NCBI GenBank assembly: GCA_051954235.1 | Contig: JBQCHY010000116.1 | Location: forward strand, 1-64,000 | Source of the DNA: 62-47 sp051954235 | GTDB taxonomy: Bacteria; Pseudomonadota; Alphaproteobacteria; Rhizobiales; Xanthobacteraceae | Direction of reading: 5' to 3' | DNA: 64,000 nucleotides | Shown: positions 16,662 to 24,366 of the stretch, piece by piece | Position numbering within the stretch: the stretch's first letter is position 1 | Layout: every line of letters starts with the position of its first letter | Notes under the pieces: model-generated | The model's input: only the letters and a program-made list of their open reading frames with translations | Databases searched by the model: none | What the model was told of the DNA's origin: nothing | Program-made: the position numbers and the translations under genes

Positions 16662-17867
16662 ATGAACTTCAAAACTATTTTGCTGACGGCGGCGGCGGTG
16701 CTGACGCTCAGCGGCGCGGCGCAGGCGGAAACGCCGATCAAGCTCGGCGTGCTCAACGACATGTCGAGCCTGTACGCGGATATTTCCGGACCGGGCTCGG
16801 TGGTGGCCGCCAAGCTCGCCGTCGAAGACTTTGCCAAGATCAACCCGGATCTCAAGGTCGAGGTGATCGGCGCGGACCATCAGAACAAGCCCGACATCGG
16901 CAGCAATATCGCACGCCAGTGGTACGACCGCGAGAATGTTGACGTCATTCTCGACACCACGACCTCGTCGGTTGCGCTCGCCGTGTCCGAAGTGACCAAG
17001 GAGAAGAAGAAGATCTTCATTCCGTCGGGCGGCGGCACCTCTGACCTCACCGGCAAATCCTGCTCGCCCTACACCGTGCACTGGACCTACGACACCTGGG
17101 CGCTCGCCAACGGCACCGGTTCGGCGATGACCAAGCAGGGCGCCGACACATGGTACATGCTGGTGGCCGACTACGCGTTCGGCGCGGCGCTGGAACGCGA
17201 CACCACCGAAGCCGTCACCAAGGCGGGCGGCAAGGTCGTCGGCAGCGTCAAGCATCCGTTGAACTCGTCGGACTTCTCGTCGTTCCTTTTGCGCGCGCAA
17301 GCCTCGAAAGCCAAGGTGGTGGCGCTCGCCAATGCCGGCAGCGACATGATCAACACCATCAAGCAGGCAGCGGAGTTCGGCCTCACCCAGAGCGGCCAGT
17401 CGCTCGCCGGTCTTCTGATCTTCTCGAGCGACGTCAAAGCGCTCGGGCTGCAGGCCGCGCAGGGCCTGGTGCTAACCGAAGCGTTCTACTGGGACCAGAC
17501 CGATGCGACCCGTGCTTTCTCCAAGCGTTTCGCCGAAAAATTCAACGGCAAGATGCCGACCAGCTCGCAAGCCGGCGTCTATTCCAGCGTGCTGCATTAC
17601 CTGAAGGCGGTCACCGCCGCGAAGTCGAAGGATTCCGATGCGGTGATGGCGAAGATGAAGGAACTGCCGATCGATGACGCGCTGTTCGGCAAGGGTTCGG
17701 TCCGCCCCGACGGCCGCGCCATTCACAACATGTATCTCTATCAGGTGAAGAAGCCATCGGAGTCGAAGGGCGAGTGGGACCTCTACAAAGTGCTCGCCAC
17801 GATCCCGGCCGACGAAGCATTCCGCCCGATGGATCAGGGCGGCTGCCCGCTGGTGGCGAAGAAATAA
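16662..17867 (+). CDS. ABC transporter substrate-binding protein, branched-chain amino acid (LivK-like) type
   Basis: 401-residue periplasmic binding protein with a signal peptide ending AQA (about residue 22). The mature part begins TPIKLGVLNDMSSLYAD, the usual start of peripla_BP_6 proteins. The segments ADHQNKPDI, TTSSVALAVSEVTKEKKK and WYMLVADYAFGAALERD follow the LivJ/LivK-type fold. The substrate is unknown: these proteins bind amino acids, aromatic acids or amides. No permease or ATPase genes are adjacent, so it is an orphan. A strongly similar paralogue is at 42032-43243. The start at 16662 is set by the signal peptide and AGAAGAGG upstream. It is followed by a strong terminator, and the 161-bp gap after metZ implies its own promoter. 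Confidence 0.92.
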   Translation: MNFKTILLTAAAVLTLSGAAQAETPIKLGVLNDMSSLYADISGPGSVVAAKLAVEDFAKINPDLKVEVIGADHQNKPDIGSNIARQWYDRENVDVILDTTTSSVALAVSEVTKEKKKIFIPSGGGTSDLTGKSCSPYTVHWTYDTWALANGTGSAMTKQGADTWYMLVADYAFGAALERDTTEAVTKAGGKVVGSVKHPLNSSDFSSFLLRAQASKAKVVALANAGSDMINTIKQAAEFGLTQSGQSLAGLLIFSSDVKALGLQAAQGLVLTEAFYWDQTDATRAFSKRFAEKFNGKMPTSSQAGVYSSVLHYLKAVTAAKSKDSDAVMAKMKELPIDDALFGKGSVRPDGRAIHNMYLYQVKKPSESKGEWDLYKVLATIPADEAFRPMDQGGCPLVAKK

Positions 17868-17908
17868 CGCCGTATTACATCGCGATCGAAATCGAACGCG
17901 CAATGGAA

Positions 17909-17940
17909 AATCCCGGCTCTCACGAGCCGGGATTTTTTGT
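17909..17940 (+). terminator. Rho-independent terminator after the binding-protein gene
   Basis: AATCCCGGCT, loop CTCACG, AGCCGGGATT, followed by a run of T. A perfect 10-bp stem starting about 40 bases after the stop codon. Confidence 0.93.
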
Positions 17941-17977
17941 GCCTCAATGATATTCATGCCGCCTGTACCGCGGCCTC

Positions 17978-18096
17978 CGTCATTGCGAGCACTCGGATCA
18001 ACGCTTCGCGTTGTCCGAGCACAGGCTCCGCGAAGCAATCCTGTGCCATGAGGCAAGAGTTGGATTACTTCGTCCCTAGGCTTCTCGGAATGACGG
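17978..18096. repeat. Palindromic intergenic repeat, family A (copy 2, expanded)
   Basis: Opens CGTCATTGCGAGCACTCGGA and closes TTCTCGGAATGACGG. The inner part contains GAAGCAATCC and GGATTACTTCG plus an extra insertion (ATCAACGCTTCGCGTTGTCC) absent from copy 1. It lies between the binding-protein terminator and the converging SGNH gene. Confidence 0.82.
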
Positions 18097-18122
18097 AAAA
18101 ACGTCTAGGCAGACTTCTCCAA

Positions 18123-18157
18123 ACGTGGATGGCCGGAACAAGTCCAGTCATGACGAT
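18123..18157. repeat. Intergenic repeat, family B (half copy)
   Basis: ACGTGGATGGCCGGAACA followed by AGTCCAGTCATGACG, the right half of the family B element seen whole at 43343-43430 and 60837-60963. It abuts the family A copy just before it, so the two families sit in tandem here. Confidence 0.75.
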
Positions 18158-18184
18158 GGAAACGGCGAGATCTGTCGCCTCGCC

Positions 18185-19132
18185 TCACAACGGTCGATAG
18201 GTCAGCACGTCGGACGGCGCGTTGACGCCGAGTTGAATCTGACCGACCGAACGAATGATGTCGTCGCCCAGCAGTTGCGCAAAGCACGCGTAGCCCCAGT
18301 CATTCATATGCAAGCCGTCGGCGATCGAGAAGCGATCGAACGCCAGCGCCTGCTTCTCGTGCCAGTCACGCATCACCGCGAAGCGTGGGAAGATGCCGAT
18401 ATGGCGCTGCCCCGCCACCTTGTTGAGAAGCTGCACCATGCGGCTGGCGCTCTCGCCCTTCTGGTTCACCGCCGGGACGTATTGCGGGTCGACCAGCACC
18501 ACGTCGGCGCCGGCAGCCTGAATGCGGGAGATGCCCTCCTCGACCTGCGCGATGGTCGCGGTTGCATCGAGGTTTCGCAGAATTGCGTTGGTGCCGACCT
18601 GCCAGATTACCAGATCCGGTTTCTCGTCGATCACCGCGCGCTTCAACCGCGACAACATTTCCGGCGCATCCTCACCGCCCTTGCCGCGATTGAGAACCGT
18701 GATCTCAGTGGCCGGGTACTTGCGCTTGAGTTGTGCTGCGAGCCGATTGGGATAGGTGAATTCCGGCGCGGTCGAGCCATACCCTTCCGTCGAGGACGAC
18801 CCGAAGGCGATGATGGTCACCGGCTTGTGCTCAGCGAGCTTGCGCGCGACGTTCGGTAACGAACGCATCGTCTTGCTGACGCCCTTGGGCGACAGGCACG
18901 GCACCCGGCGGAAGATGTCCGTGGCGTTGGCTGCCGCGCGCTTCACGCTGGCGATGGCGCCCGATGATGCCGGCTCCGTCGAAACGGTGGCACTATGAGC
19001 AGCGGCCGCCGAACCGATGATTCCTTTCGACGCCTCTTGCGCGGAGGCCGGCGCAACCTGACCGGCGGCGGACATCGCAACGGCCGACAGCATCGTCAGG
19101 ACAATGACCCAACTCAAACGACGGACGATCAT
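18185..19132 (-). CDS. Secreted SGNH hydrolase (intact catalytic residues)
   Basis: 315-residue periplasmic protein with a signal peptide to about residue 31 (ASA), then about 75 low-complexity Ala/Ser/Thr-rich residues, then an SGNH fold. The nucleophile motif is FGSSSTEGYG (Ser113). Block II Gly is in LNRGKGGEDA, block III is WQVGTNA (Asn182), and block V is ADGLHMNDWGY (Asp272 and His275). Such domains move or remove acyl groups on glycans, peptidoglycan or lipids. It is the last gene of a tight operon after an OpgC-type acyltransferase and a degenerate SGNH paralogue; its ATG shares one base with the upstream TAA (TAATG), so translational coupling is likely. Acyl-ester transfer or removal on a periplasmic glucan is inferred. 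Confidence 0.88.
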   Translation of the reverse strand: MIVRRLSWVIVLTMLSAVAMSAAGQVAPASAQEASKGIIGSAAAAHSATVSTEPASSGAIASVKRAAANATDIFRRVPCLSPKGVSKTMRSLPNVARKLAEHKPVTIIAFGSSSTEGYGSTAPEFTYPNRLAAQLKRKYPATEITVLNRGKGGEDAPEMLSRLKRAVIDEKPDLVIWQVGTNAILRNLDATATIAQVEEGISRIQAAGADVVLVDPQYVPAVNQKGESASRMVQLLNKVAGQRHIGIFPRFAVMRDWHEKQALAFDRFSIADGLHMNDWGYACFAQLLGDDIIRSVGQIQLGVNAPSDVLTYRPL

Positions 19133-19893
19133 TACTGCTGGGTCCTCAACTCTTCGGGTTTGATGTGCGCGGCGTCGATCACGAAGGTGGCCAGCGCGCG
19201 GCCTAGGCAGTCATGCACCCGCTTGGCCAATTCGATGCCGCGGGAATTGTTGAACAGATCGAACTGCCCCGTCTCGTTCCAGTGGTGCATGATGGCGAAG
19301 CGATCGAACAACGGCGCCTCGTGCTGCTGGGCCACGACGCGCATCACGTCGAGATAGGGCGCCGTGGTAATCATGGTTTCCATACGCGGGCCGTACTGCA
19401 GGTTCATCAGAACGACGTCCGCGCCGTGCTTTTGCAGGGCGGTCGTGCCTTCGTCGACGGCAGTCCTGAAATCGTCCGGATCGACCGCTCGCATAGCATC
19501 AACCGTGCCGGTCTGCCAGATGACCAAGGTCGGCTGCTTGCCTTCCAGTATCTGATTGAGGTCCTTGACGACGTCGCCGGCGGTTTTCTTGATCTGCAAC
19601 TGCAAGTTGACGTTGACCTTGATGCTGGGCAGCTTGTCGCGCAGCGCGGCTTCCATGCGTCCGGGAAAGCCGGTGCCGTCGGCCGCGACCACGGTGGCGG
19701 AACGGCTGCCGATCACCATGATATCGAGCCGGCCTTCGGTCTTCACCGCCTCGGCCACCTTTTTCAGGGTGTTGTCCGTGGTCAGCAGATTGGCCGGAAC
19801 CTCGCAGCCCGACGGCGGCGGGGCGTCCTCGGCCTTCGCCGACACCGTGCTCCACAGCAAGGCAAGTGCGATCAGGCCGGCAATGGCCCTCAT
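19132..19893 (-). CDS. Secreted SGNH-like protein lacking the catalytic residues
   Basis: 253-residue exported protein (signal peptide to about residue 21) related to the downstream SGNH hydrolase. Shared landmarks are PxLVIWQxGT, a 'GADVV' strand followed by MNLQYGPRM or VDPQYVP, and FDRF. The active-site positions differ. The Ser motif reads IGSRSATV, with Arg64 where the nucleophile should be. The block III Asn is Val131 (WQTGTVDA). I find no DxxH block V before the C-terminus. It is therefore probably a non-catalytic partner, scaffold or binding subunit. It overlaps the acyltransferase upstream by four bases (ATGA) and the active SGNH gene downstream by one base, so all three are probably made together. 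Confidence 0.82.
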   Translation of the reverse strand: MRAIAGLIALALLWSTVSAKAEDAPPPSGCEVPANLLTTDNTLKKVAEAVKTEGRLDIMVIGSRSATVVAADGTGFPGRMEAALRDKLPSIKVNVNLQLQIKKTAGDVVKDLNQILEGKQPTLVIWQTGTVDAMRAVDPDDFRTAVDEGTTALQKHGADVVLMNLQYGPRMETMITTAPYLDVMRVVAQQHEAPLFDRFAIMHHWNETGQFDLFNNSRGIELAKRVHDCLGRALATFVIDAAHIKPEELRTQQ

Positions 19894-21158
19894 GATCCCC
19901 CTCCCGCCAGGTCGGCATTGGCTTCGGCGCTTTTCGCGTCCTTTCCGCCCTTGGCTGCAACCCGCTTATACCACGAAAATACCGCCGCGGCGGCCGACAT
20001 GATGACAATTCCGGAAAGACTGACAACGAAGTGAATCAGCGCCCCGCCCGAAACCTCGGCCAACACGAAGTGGCCGGCAAAGGCCAGGAAGACGCCGAGG
20101 CAAAAGATTTCCAGCGAGTGCTGGCCGCACAGGATCGCCGGCCTGAGCCAGCGCGAGCGCAGCCCCGGCCAGTCGCTCGGCAGGAAGCGCACGGCGACCG
20201 CCGCCAGCGCGAGGAAATGCATGAAGCGCAGCACGTCGAGATCGGTTTTGTTGATCGGATACATCCACTGCTCGATGATGCGCGGCACGAAATGGCCGAG
20301 CCTCGGCACATGCCAGGTCAACGTCACGAAGAACGCAGCCAACAGATAGGCAATGCAAATTCCGAGCAGGATTCGCGACGACAGAAGGGGTGCCATGCGG
20401 CGGGCGCCACCCAGCGCGCACCAGGCGCCGAACACGAACAGCAGTTGCCAGGCGAACGGATTGAAGAACCAGACGCCGTTCGGATAGGCTGGCAGATTGA
20501 GGTCGAACTCCCAGGTGATGGCGTAGATTACCACCGAGAGAGCCAGCGTGAGGTCCGGCTTGCGCTGCATCAGCCACAGGATCAGCGGCAGGAACAGCAT
20601 CAGCACGATATAAAGCGGCAGCACGTCCATGTTGACCGGACGGAATTTCAGCAGCAGCGCCTGCACGATGGTGACATCGGGCTGCTTAAGAAAATCGAGG
20701 ATGCCCATTTCTTCGGTGTAGAGCGGGTTCTCGAAGCTGGTGGCGACGTAGGAAATCTCGGCCAGAAAGATCGTGAACAGAAACACGTGCGCGACGTAGA
20801 TCTGCCAGACCCGCTTGAGGATGCGGGCGGCGGCCACTACGAAGCCGCGATCGGTCATGGCGCGGCCGTAGACGAACGCCGCCGTATAGCCCGAAATGAA
20901 AATGAAGATTTCGGTGGCGTCGCTGAAGCCGTAGTTGCGGATCGTCAGCCAGGTAAACAGGTTCGGCGGCAGGTGATCGACGAAGATCAGCCACAGCGCC
21001 AGACCGCGAAACAGGTCGAGACGCAATTCGCGCTCGCCGACAGGCGGGCCGCCGACGGGAGCCGGCGCCTTTTGCACCGGCGGCGATGGCGGCGGCGCGC
21101 AATCCCTCACAGCACTCTCCGTGAGGCCGCCGGCGGGCTGGTCGGTAACGGACGTCAT
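19890..21158 (-). CDS. opgC: OpgC-type membrane acyltransferase
   Basis: 422-residue polytopic membrane protein with about ten hydrophobic segments. The N-terminal catalytic region is RLDLFRGLALWLIFVDHLPP, with the RxDxxRG and downstream His typical of OpgC/acyltransferase-3-like proteins. SDATEIFIFISGYTAAFVYG and the later LRFMHFLALAAVAVRF are also OpgC-like. OpgC adds succinyl groups to osmoregulated periplasmic glucans. The start at 21158 (MTSVTDQPAGG) is chosen for family length; the frame stays open to 21308 with weaker starts. It is the first gene of a three-gene operon with two periplasmic SGNH-fold proteins. The acyl group and acceptor are not shown by sequence. Confidence 0.88.
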   Translation of the reverse strand: MTSVTDQPAGGLTESAVRDCAPPPSPPVQKAPAPVGGPPVGERELRLDLFRGLALWLIFVDHLPPNLFTWLTIRNYGFSDATEIFIFISGYTAAFVYGRAMTDRGFVVAAARILKRVWQIYVAHVFLFTIFLAEISYVATSFENPLYTEEMGILDFLKQPDVTIVQALLLKFRPVNMDVLPLYIVLMLFLPLILWLMQRKPDLTLALSVVIYAITWEFDLNLPAYPNGVWFFNPFAWQLLFVFGAWCALGGARRMAPLLSSRILLGICIAYLLAAFFVTLTWHVPRLGHFVPRIIEQWMYPINKTDLDVLRFMHFLALAAVAVRFLPSDWPGLRSRWLRPAILCGQHSLEIFCLGVFLAFAGHFVLAEVSGGALIHFVVSLSGIVIMSAAAAVFSWYKRVAAKGGKDAKSAEANADLAGGGS

Positions 21159-21394
21159 CGGTTCCGTGAGCCTGAAAGCTGGATTTGCGCGCGCCGGTCG
21201 GTTCGGCGGATCATGCCGTAAGGCAGCGGCCACCTTCATAGAGCCGAACCCGTGGACGGTCCACGACGACACTATGAATAAGCCGGTTCCGCGCTCTCTG
21301 GCCGACAACTATGTTGAAATCGCGGTCAGCGGGCGCGGGCGATTTGGTTCCCTCCGCGGGTTTGGATATGCTGAGATCACCTTGGGAAAATACG

Positions 21395-21787
21395 ATGTAT
21401 CGCGCCGTCACCCGCCAGATCGAAGTCACCGTCGAGCCGAATTTCATGCCGGAGCGTTCCTCCGACACCGAGCGGCGCTACTTCTGGTCGTATACCATCG
21501 TCATCACCAATGAAGGCGCGGAAACGGTGCAATTGCGGACACGGCACTGGATCATCACCGACGCCACCGGCCGCACCCAGGAAGTGCGCGGCGAGGGCGT
21601 GGTCGGCGAGCAGCCGACCCTCGGTCCGGGAGAGCGCTTCCAGTACACCAGCGGCGTGCCGCTACCGACCTCCTCCGGCTTCATGACCGGGCGCTATCAG
21701 ATGGTCACCGATGGCGGCGAGCGCTTCGAGATCGACATCCCGACCTTCTCGCTCGACAGCCCGCAGGTGAAGCGGACGCTGAATTGA
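21395..21787 (+). CDS. apaG: ApaG family protein
   Basis: 130-residue single-domain ApaG protein (immunoglobulin-like beta fold), matching the usual 125-130 length. Conserved parts are YRAVTRQIEVTVEP at the start, the strand YFWSYTIVITNEG, the glycine-rich VRGEGVVGEQPTLGPGERF and YTSGVPLPTSSGFMTGRYQM. ApaG has been linked to Co2+ resistance and to pyrophosphate binding; its cellular role is unclear. The start at 21395 matches the family; in-frame ATGs at 21311 and 21368 would add a tail not seen in the family. It sits beside hslO, a neighbourhood I recall from other Rhizobiales. Confidence 0.93.
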   Translation: MYRAVTRQIEVTVEPNFMPERSSDTERRYFWSYTIVITNEGAETVQLRTRHWIITDATGRTQEVRGEGVVGEQPTLGPGERFQYTSGVPLPTSSGFMTGRYQMVTDGGERFEIDIPTFSLDSPQVKRTLN

Positions 21788-21815
21788 ATTTCCGCACGCT
21801 TTAAGAGTTTTTAGT

Positions 21816-21941
21816 GTGGTCGTCCCAGCGAAGGCTGGGACCCATTACCCCTGGCCTTCATCATAAGAACGGGCGCGAGCGCCAGACACTCAACACTACC
21901 GCTGCGGAGTCTGGATCCTCGCCTGCGCGAGGACGACCGGG
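21816..21941. repeat. Palindromic intergenic repeat, family D (copy 1)
   Basis: Left part TCGTCCCAGCGAAGGCTGGG, right part ATCCTCGCCTGCGCGAGGACGACC, with a partly symmetrical middle. A related element is at 56150-56252. It lies between the converging apaG and hslO genes. Confidence 0.78.
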
Positions 21942-21944
21942 ACG

Positions 21945-22955
21945 TTACTCCACACCCGCTTCCTGCGGCGTGAATTCGTAGACCGAACTGCAAAACTCAC
22001 AGGTCACCACAACCTTGCCGTCCTTCACCATGTCGGCGCGATCCTCCGGGGCGAAGCGCGACAGCATTCCGGACACCGCATCGCGCGAACAGGAACACTT
22101 GGCCTGCACCGATCGCGTCGGGAATACCCGCACGCCGCGCTCGTGGAACAGCCGGTAAAGCAGCCGCTCGCCCGACAGGTCCGGATCGATCAGTTCGATG
22201 TCCTCGACGGTGCCGATCAGCGACTGGCCCTCGACCCAGGCATCATCCTCGGCGACCTGATGCGCGGTGCTGCCTTCCGGTGCGTCGCCGGGATCGAGAT
22301 CGGCCTGCCGCGCCCGCTCCGGCGCCTTGGGCAGGAACTGCAACAACAGACCGCCGGCGCGCCAGCGATGCTTCGGCTTGTCGCCGTCTCCGCCGCGCCA
22401 CTCCTCGCCGACCGCGATGCGAACGCGCGTGGGGATCTGCTCGGAGCGCAAAAAGTATTCATGCGCGGCGTCTTCCAGATTGCCGCCTTCGAGCGCCACC
22501 AGCCCCTGATAGCGGCTCATGTTGGCGCCTTGATCGATGGTCATAGCCAGATGACCGCGCCCGAGCAGCGCCGCCGAGTCCTGTCCCTCGACCAGGCGCG
22601 ATGCATCGAAACGGGCATAGGCGCGCAGCCGGTCAGGAGCCTGGAAATCGACGATCATCAGCGACACCGGACCGTCGGTCTGGGTTTGCAGGATGAAGCG
22701 GCCGTCGAACTTCAGCGACGAGCCGAGCAGCACCGTCAACACCACGGCCTCGCCGAGCAGCTTGCCGACCGGCGCCGGATAGTCGTGCTTCTCGAGCAAT
22801 TGGTCGAGCGCCGGGCCGAGCTTGGTCAGGCGGCCGCGCAGATCGAGCGCGTCGACGCTGAACGGCAGCACGGCATCGTCGACCGGAACGGACGACGGGA
22901 TGCGGGTCGGAGATTCTGCGGTTTTGGCGGGATCAGGCGAATGCGATGAGGTCAT
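21945..22955 (-). CDS. hslO: 33-kDa redox chaperone Hsp33
   Basis: 336-residue cytoplasmic chaperone activated by oxidation. The N-terminal chaperone domain includes LLGEAVVLTVLLGSSLKFDG and FILQTQTDGPVSLMIVDF. The C-terminal zinc/redox switch has all four cysteines in the family arrangement: CSC (Cys287, Cys289) and CEFC (Cys319, Cys322). The 30-residue N-terminal extension, rich in Ser, Pro and Thr, is longer than in E. coli. It is the last gene of the argD-argF-VOC-hslO same-strand group, 76 bp after the VOC gene. argD-argF-hslO order is, as I recall, common in Rhizobiales; here a VOC gene lies in between. Confidence 0.96.
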   Translation of the reverse strand: MTSSHSPDPAKTAESPTRIPSSVPVDDAVLPFSVDALDLRGRLTKLGPALDQLLEKHDYPAPVGKLLGEAVVLTVLLGSSLKFDGRFILQTQTDGPVSLMIVDFQAPDRLRAYARFDASRLVEGQDSAALLGRGHLAMTIDQGANMSRYQGLVALEGGNLEDAAHEYFLRSEQIPTRVRIAVGEEWRGGDGDKPKHRWRAGGLLLQFLPKAPERARQADLDPGDAPEGSTAHQVAEDDAWVEGQSLIGTVEDIELIDPDLSGERLLYRLFHERGVRVFPTRSVQAKCSCSRDAVSGMLSRFAPEDRADMVKDGKVVVTCEFCSSVYEFTPQEAGVE

Positions 22956-23031
22956 GGGGCGCTATCTAGGGATGATCCGAGCGGATTGGTACCCCCGCGC
23001 GGCGGAGGTCGAATGCAGAGCTGCCTACGTC

Positions 23032-23427
23032 TCAAGGCAGATTGAGTTGCCACGACACGCCGAACCGGTCGTTGACCCAGCCGAAGCGGCGGCTGAAGCC
23101 GTAATTGCCGAGCGGCATCAGCACGCCACCACCTTCCGACAGCGCAGCGAAGATGCGTTCGAGATCGGCCTCGGACCCGCAATCGACGAACAGCGAGAGC
23201 GACGGCGTGAAGGTGAACCCGTGCGACACGAAGCTGTCGCTGAACAGCACCTGCTGACCGGCCAGCCGGACCACCGCGAACTTGACGGTTCCTTCCGGAC
23301 CCGGCTCGCCGGCGCCGTAGCGCGTGATGTCAACGATGTCGCTATTCGGGATCAGCCCGACATAGAAGTCGATCGCTTCGCCGGCACGCCCCTCGAACAT
23401 CAGGAAAGGACGAACGGTCGTCGCCAT
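23032..23427 (-). CDS. VOC-fold protein, PhnB-like
   Basis: 131-residue vicinal-oxygen-chelate (glyoxalase/bleomycin-resistance fold) protein of the PhnB or '3-demethylubiquinone methyltransferase-like' group. It opens FLMFEGRAGEAIDFYVGLIP, has the repeated beta-alpha-beta-beta-beta pattern, and ends MPLGNYGFSRRFGWVNDRFG and VSWQLNLP, which is typical. It does not have the full metal-ligand set of glyoxalase I, and the biochemical role of the group is unknown. It begins 18 bp after argF on the same strand, so it is probably expressed with the arginine genes without a clear functional tie. Confidence 0.9.
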   Translation of the reverse strand: MATTVRPFLMFEGRAGEAIDFYVGLIPNSDIVDITRYGAGEPGPEGTVKFAVVRLAGQQVLFSDSFVSHGFTFTPSLSLFVDCGSEADLERIFAALSEGGGVLMPLGNYGFSRRFGWVNDRFGVSWQLNLP

Positions 23428-23445
23428 CGCGTACTCCTGCGTTGC

Positions 23446-24366
23446 TTAGTTCACGGCGTGGAGACACCACGCCAGCACGCCCTTTTGCGCGTGCATGCGG
23501 TTCTCGGCCTCGTCGAACACCACCGACTGCGGGCCGTCGATCACGTCGTCGGTGACCTCGTCGCCGCGATGCGCCGGAAGGCAATGCATGAACAGCGCGT
23601 CGGGCTTCGCCTGCGACATCAGGTGCGCGTTGACCTGATACGGCTTGAGCAGGTTGTGCCGATGCTCGCCGTCCTTGTCGCCCATCGACACCCAGGTGTC
23701 GGTGACGACGCAATCGGCGCCACGCACCGCGGCTTCCGGATCGGTACCCACGGTGATGTCCGCGCCGGAGGACTTGATCCAGTCCTTCAGCAGCTTGTTC
23801 GGCGCGAGTTGCGGCGGCGTCGCGACGTTGAGTTTGAAGTTGAAACGCTCGGCGGCGTGCGCCCACGATGCCAGCACATTGTTGTCGTCGCCGGTCCAGG
23901 CCACCGTGCGGCCCTTGATCGGGCCGCGATGCTCCTCGAACGTCATCAGGTCGGCCATCACCTGGCACGGATGCGAACGCCGCGTCAGACCGTTGATCAC
24001 CGGCACGGTGGCGTGCGCCGCCAGTTCCTGAAGCGCCTCGTGATTGAGAATGCGGATCATGATGGCATCGACATAGCGCGATAGCACCCGCGCCGTATCG
24101 GCGATGGTCTCGCCGCGCCCGAGTTGCATCTCCGCGCCGGTCAGCATGATGGTTTCGCCGCCGAGCTGGCGCATGCCGACGTCGAACGACACGCGTGTGC
24201 GCGTCGATGGCTTGTCGAAGATCATCGCCAAGGTCTTGCCGGCCAACGGCTTGTCCGCGTGGCCGCTCTTGAGCTTGGCCTTGATGGCAGCGCCGGCATC
24301 GAGAATCCGGCGCAGTTCCTCCGCTGGAATCTCGGTGAGATCGAGAAAGTGACGCAACTTGCTCAT
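23446..24366 (-). CDS. argF: Ornithine carbamoyltransferase
   Basis: 306-residue enzyme making citrulline from ornithine and carbamoyl phosphate in arginine synthesis. The carbamoyl-phosphate site is KPSTRTRVSFDVG (STRT, about residues 53-56). The ornithine-binding loop is VSMGDKDGE (SMG), and HCLPAHRGDEV carries the catalytic Cys with the HCLP signature. Length is normal. It overlaps argD by four bases (ATGA), giving translational coupling, and is followed at 18 bp by the VOC gene and then hslO. Biosynthetic ArgF rather than catabolic ArcB is inferred from the argD context. Confidence 0.97.
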   Translation of the reverse strand: MSKLRHFLDLTEIPAEELRRILDAGAAIKAKLKSGHADKPLAGKTLAMIFDKPSTRTRVSFDVGMRQLGGETIMLTGAEMQLGRGETIADTARVLSRYVDAIMIRILNHEALQELAAHATVPVINGLTRRSHPCQVMADLMTFEEHRGPIKGRTVAWTGDDNNVLASWAHAAERFNFKLNVATPPQLAPNKLLKDWIKSSGADITVGTDPEAAVRGADCVVTDTWVSMGDKDGEHRHNLLKPYQVNAHLMSQAKPDALFMHCLPAHRGDEVTDDVIDGPQSVVFDEAENRMHAQKGVLAWCLHAVN

